Notes under the pieces: generated by a model
The model's database searches: none
The model's input: the letters and a program-made list of their open reading frames with translations, nothing else
Told to the model about the DNA's origin: nothing
Position numbers and translations under genes: made by a program
Shown: piece by piece, positions 22,992 through 25,884 of the stretch
Layout: every line of letters starts with the position of its first letter
Numbering within the stretch: position 1 is the first letter of the stretch
Assembly: GCA_002314725.1 (NCBI GenBank)
Contig: DCGV01000051.1
Location: 3,251 to 29,134, forward strand
Length of the DNA stretch: 25,884 nt
Direction: 5' to 3'
Source of the DNA: Bacteroidales bacterium UBA1769
GTDB lineage: Bacteria; Bacteroidota; Bacteroidia; Bacteroidales; UBA932

Positions 22992-25340
22992 ATGGGGGTT
23001 AAATCGAAACTTGTTCTCCTTTTTGCAATCATCTTCCTGCCATTCATATCCTTGGCACAGGATATGGTTTCCTCTGGCAGCAATGATGGTTTACAGAAAA
23101 GTATTCTATACAACATAGCATCATTCACTGATATCCGAGACAAGAAATTGAGTGATGTTGCTGTCAAATTACCAGGTGTATCTATCTCTCCACTTACATA
23201 TAATGGAATGACCGTTACAAAGGTGCTGATCAATGGTATTGATATGATGAGCAGTGATTATTCATCTGTCTGGGCCATGAAACCAGAAGACGTCGAGAGA
23301 ATAGAGATAACTGAGAACTATGTATATGAGAAGATAATGAGAGGTATTGAGTATAGCAATAAAGTATCTTTCAATATTGTTCTTAAAGATAGTGCCAAAA
23401 GTAAATGGAGTGGTTCAGTAAAAGGTGGACTTGGTGCCACACCATTATTATATAGCGGTGAAGCACAGGCACTAAATATAGATTCACAGACTCAAACCAC
23501 AATTCTTTTGAAAGCGGACAATACAGGATTGGATTTCAGTGGTGATATATCTATTCCGTCTCCATATTACTCAACTACTCTCAACGGCATCTCTTTCCTC
23601 ACCATAGCTCCAACATTGGCACCGCTTTCTACTCAACGGACAAGAATCAATAACAGTTTGTTTGGCAGTATCAATAACACTTTACATATAAACAATGACT
23701 TGCAGCTAAGCATGCAGTTGAGTGTCCACACAGATAAGCTGACTGCATCGAATGAAGGCGTTACCTCCTATTTCATGAGTGAAGGTTCAAGTTTGGATAT
23801 GGAAAAGGGTGATTATGCCATCAAGAAGCAACGGGATTTAGTCTCAAAGATTGGAATCCTGTCCAATTCTTCAAAACATTATTTGAACAACATTTTCCAA
23901 TTCATAATATCGGACAATTACGGTAATAATGAGATTACGGGGTCATATCCAAGCAATCAAACCATGAAAACCGGTCCGGTATCAATAAGTAATACCTTAG
24001 CATATAAAAAAGCTTTTGGACATAGTATTCTGAGCGTTGACATGGTTACATCATGGGACAGCAGAGAGCAAGAGCTGGAAGTAACCAGATTACCTATGGA
24101 TCTTCACCAGGAAATAGCTACCGATGGGTTCTATTCCAATTTATCTGCTTCGTATAAGTTTGTAATAGGAAAATTTTCAGTCTCAGCGAAAGCCGGCAAT
24201 ATATATAAGCAGCAAAATCTTAATACTATTCTCTCACCTATCGACCAGGAGCTTGTAGATGTTACAGGAATGACAGAACTGAATAATGATTCAAGGGTAT
24301 CTTATCTTAATTTCAATACTGATATAGCTGCAACTTACATTACTGACAAATTACAATTGGAGATTAAAACCCCATTGAATTACTTCAATTATTCATTTAG
24401 AGATAATAGTACAACTGATGGCAAAACAACAAACAAGTTCTATTTCCAGCCATCAATTAACGGAAAATATCAAATCAGTGACAATCTTTCAATCAGTGCT
24501 TCCGTAGTTACAACCAATACAGGATTAGTCACCAGCAGATTATATTCCGGCATCGTAATGACAAATTTCCAAACGTTCTCTCAAGGTAATGTAAACTCTA
24601 AGAGCGACATGACTGTCACTTCATCTGTTTCTGCTTCTTATAGATATCCGAAGAGCTCCCTCTTTATCAATGGATCATTCAAAAGGGCGACAAAGAATCA
24701 AGCTTTGTTATATGTAAGTTCTTTTACAGAGAATTACAAGTTGACCGGATACATTCCTGTGGATGCACCTTTCAACACATATACAAATGATGCAACTTTT
24801 GACATAAGCAAAGGTATCAAGTCTTTGAAAGGAAAAATAGGTCTTACTTTCTCATATAACGATACGCAGGCATCAATGTACCGTAACGGTACAATAACCC
24901 CATATACATCCGACAAATACATTATCGGAGTCAATATCAACGGAAAACTCATCGAATGGTTGAATACCATTTATAAGATAACATACACGAACACAAATAT
25001 TGTCATGGGTAGCAACACTTCTGCATCGTCGGTGAGTAACGGAATTGTTCAAAGTCTTGAATTGATATTTTCTCCATGGCAAAAGTTCAACTTCAGCTTC
25101 TTAGGAGAGCACTATATGAATCAATTATCTGCAGATCAGTTCAAGAATTTGGTTATGATTGATTTTAAAGCTGAATATAAAATCAATGACCGATGGGATT
25201 TGATTGCGTCAATTACAAATCTGCTTAACCAAACAAAATATGATTATAAACAGATATCAAGCTATGGAGCATCAAGCTCATATACATCATATCTAATCCG
25301 ACCAAGAAACTTATTATTGAGCGCATTTTTCAAATTTTAA
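22992..25340 (+). CDS. TonB-dependent-receptor-like outer-membrane beta-barrel protein
   Basis: The 782-residue protein has an N-terminal signal peptide (cleavage after SLA, about residue 22). A plug-like domain follows (about 28-135: KLSDVAVKLPGVSISP, VTKVLINGIDMMSSDY, PEDVERIEITENY). The rest is a long series of amphipathic beta strands ending in the aromatic C-terminus FFKF, typical of outer-membrane barrels. The plug pattern matches Bacteroidota TonB-dependent-receptor-like proteins. However, the carboxypeptidase-regulatory-like domain that usually precedes the plug is absent, and no TonB box is obvious. No SusD partner is next to it, so polysaccharide import is not indicated. The substrate is unknown; it could be a transporter or an outer-membrane assembly or adhesion factor. 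Confidence 0.78.
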   Translation: MGVKSKLVLLFAIIFLPFISLAQDMVSSGSNDGLQKSILYNIASFTDIRDKKLSDVAVKLPGVSISPLTYNGMTVTKVLINGIDMMSSDYSSVWAMKPEDVERIEITENYVYEKIMRGIEYSNKVSFNIVLKDSAKSKWSGSVKGGLGATPLLYSGEAQALNIDSQTQTTILLKADNTGLDFSGDISIPSPYYSTTLNGISFLTIAPTLAPLSTQRTRINNSLFGSINNTLHINNDLQLSMQLSVHTDKLTASNEGVTSYFMSEGSSLDMEKGDYAIKKQRDLVSKIGILSNSSKHYLNNIFQFIISDNYGNNEITGSYPSNQTMKTGPVSISNTLAYKKAFGHSILSVDMVTSWDSREQELEVTRLPMDLHQEIATDGFYSNLSASYKFVIGKFSVSAKAGNIYKQQNLNTILSPIDQELVDVTGMTELNNDSRVSYLNFNTDIAATYITDKLQLEIKTPLNYFNYSFRDNSTTDGKTTNKFYFQPSINGKYQISDNLSISASVVTTNTGLVTSRLYSGIVMTNFQTFSQGNVNSKSDMTVTSSVSASYRYPKSSLFINGSFKRATKNQALLYVSSFTENYKLTGYIPVDAPFNTYTNDATFDISKGIKSLKGKIGLTFSYNDTQASMYRNGTITPYTSDKYIIGVNINGKLIEWLNTIYKITYTNTNIVMGSNTSASSVSNGIVQSLELIFSPWQKFNFSFLGEHYMNQLSADQFKNLVMIDFKAEYKINDRWDLIASITNLLNQTKYDYKQISSYGASSSYTSYLIRPRNLLLSAFFKF

Positions 25341-25362
25341 TATTGTTTTATATACTCAATTA

Positions 25363-25394
25363 TTTGGAATTGTAATATGATATGACTATATTTG
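25363..25394 (+). promoter_or_regulatory. Bacteroidota-type promoter of rpmE2
   Basis: TTTG (25363-25366), 20 bases, then TATATTTG (25387-25394): the best match in the window to the -33/-7 consensus. The leader to the ATG would be about 30 bases. A strong promoter fits a ribosomal protein gene. Confidence 0.75.
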
Positions 25395-25432
25395 CGGTCC
25401 AAAATTGTAACAACTAATTAATTTATACAAAA

Positions 25433-25684
25433 ATGAAACAAGGAATACATCCCGAATCCTACCGTCTTGTAGCTTTCAAGGATATGTCAAACGAACACGT
25501 ATTCATCACTCGTTCATGCGTCAACACAAAAGAGACACTTGTAATTGACGGTGTTGAATATCCTCTAGTAAAGGTCGAAATCTCCAACACATCTCACCCA
25601 TTCTACACTGGTAAGATGAAACTTGTCGATACTGCAGGTCGTGTTGATAAATTCTACAGCAGATACAAGAATCTTAAGAAGTAA
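25433..25684 (+). CDS. rpmE2: Ribosomal protein bL31, type B
   Basis: This 83-residue 50S subunit protein starts MKQGIHPESYRLVAF and contains the typical L31 segments EYPLVKVEISNTSHPFYTG and GRVDKFYSRYK. The zinc-binding CxxC pairs of type A L31 are absent (only one Cys, in TRSCVNT), so this is the zinc-independent type B form. In many bacteria type B is a paralogue induced under zinc limitation, but in Bacteroidota it is often the main L31. Which applies here cannot be seen without the rest of the genome, and no Zur-like site was recognised. The gene is monocistronic, with its own promoter and terminator. Confidence 0.96.
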   Translation: MKQGIHPESYRLVAFKDMSNEHVFITRSCVNTKETLVIDGVEYPLVKVEISNTSHPFYTGKMKLVDTAGRVDKFYSRYKNLKK

Positions 25685-25706
25685 TAAGATTTTAGGATAT
25701 AAAAAG

Positions 25707-25737
25707 AACCGAAAGATTTTTCTTTCGGTTTTTTTGT
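25707..25737 (+). terminator. Rho-independent terminator after rpmE2
   Basis: AACCGAAAG (25707-25715) pairs perfectly with CTTTCGGTT (25722-25730) around ATTTTT, followed by seven T residues. The A-rich flank upstream could extend pairing and make it bidirectional. The remaining 147 bases to the window end are AT-rich, with no gene or clear site. Confidence 0.93.
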
Positions 25738-25884
25738 GTCTATTATTTTCATTCGATGAAGTTGTATAGGAATGTAAGTATTTTATTATTTTTCTAATCT
25801 ATTTTATCATTGTTTGTAAAAAATTGAGCTATCGTAAATAAATTAATATTAACTTTAATACAGCCGAATTTAATTTGACAGTGC

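Noticed and set aside
25738..25884. Possible promoter or gene start at the window end
   Set aside because: The region is AT-rich, but no complete TTTG/TAnnTTTG pair or open frame was found before the sequence ends.

Overview
The window is a moderately AT-rich chromosomal segment from a member of the Bacteroidota, most likely order Bacteroidales (Bacteroides/Prevotella-like gut or rumen organism). The evidence is the TAnnTTTG -7 promoter boxes in front of most transcription units, the rarity of strong Shine-Dalgarno sequences, the recF-DUF721 pair, the sodium-pump methylmalonyl-CoA decarboxylase cluster of succinate-to-propionate fermenters, a V-type ATPase operon of the Bacteroidota/Chlamydia/Borrelia layout, and type B ribosomal protein L31. 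No phage, transposase, CRISPR array, tRNA or rRNA was seen. The content is overwhelmingly core metabolism and energy conservation.

Layout. (1) 1-175: three small hairpins and an array of seven heptanucleotides that runs into the pdxB stop codon. (2) 174-2571, minus strand: recF - DUF721/DciA-like - pdxB operon. (3) 2728-4133, plus strand: membrane-anchored TPR protein and YebC, ended by a strong terminator. (4) 4232-5665: class-3-like aldehyde dehydrogenase, followed by a roughly 200 bp composite repeat in which two opposed heptad arrays flank a long hairpin. (5) 5975-10604: methylmalonyl-CoA epimerase and the Na+-translocating methylmalonyl-CoA decarboxylase (carboxyltransferase, lamin-tail/OadG fusion, biotin carrier, OadB-type membrane pump), ended by a strong terminator. 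(6) 10736-11197: unknown lipoprotein. (7) 11246-15587: metH-metF, one base apart. (8) 15725-22873: V-type ATPase operon E-DUF2764-A-B-D-I-K with its own promoter and terminator. (9) 22992-25340: TonB-receptor-like outer-membrane protein without the usual N-terminal carboxypeptidase-regulatory-like domain. (10) 25433-25684: rpmE2 with promoter and terminator.

How the genes fit together. The decarboxylase cluster takes (R)-methylmalonyl-CoA, made from succinyl-CoA by a B12-dependent mutase encoded elsewhere and by the epimerase here, to propionyl-CoA, and uses the free energy to export Na+. The V-type ATPase proteolipid K keeps the polar residues that bind Na+ in Enterococcus hirae NtpK, so both machines may share a sodium circuit. 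MetH and MetF form the cobalamin-dependent methionine branch, so two parts of the window depend on B12.

The most unexplained elements are the heptanucleotide arrays. Both begin inside the stop codon of the gene they follow and have the same polarity relative to transcription. Secondary points are the V-ATPase operon lacking C, F and G/H genes but carrying DUF2764, a Cys/His cluster inside the MetH reactivation domain, and the lamin-tail fusion on the decarboxylase gamma-like subunit.
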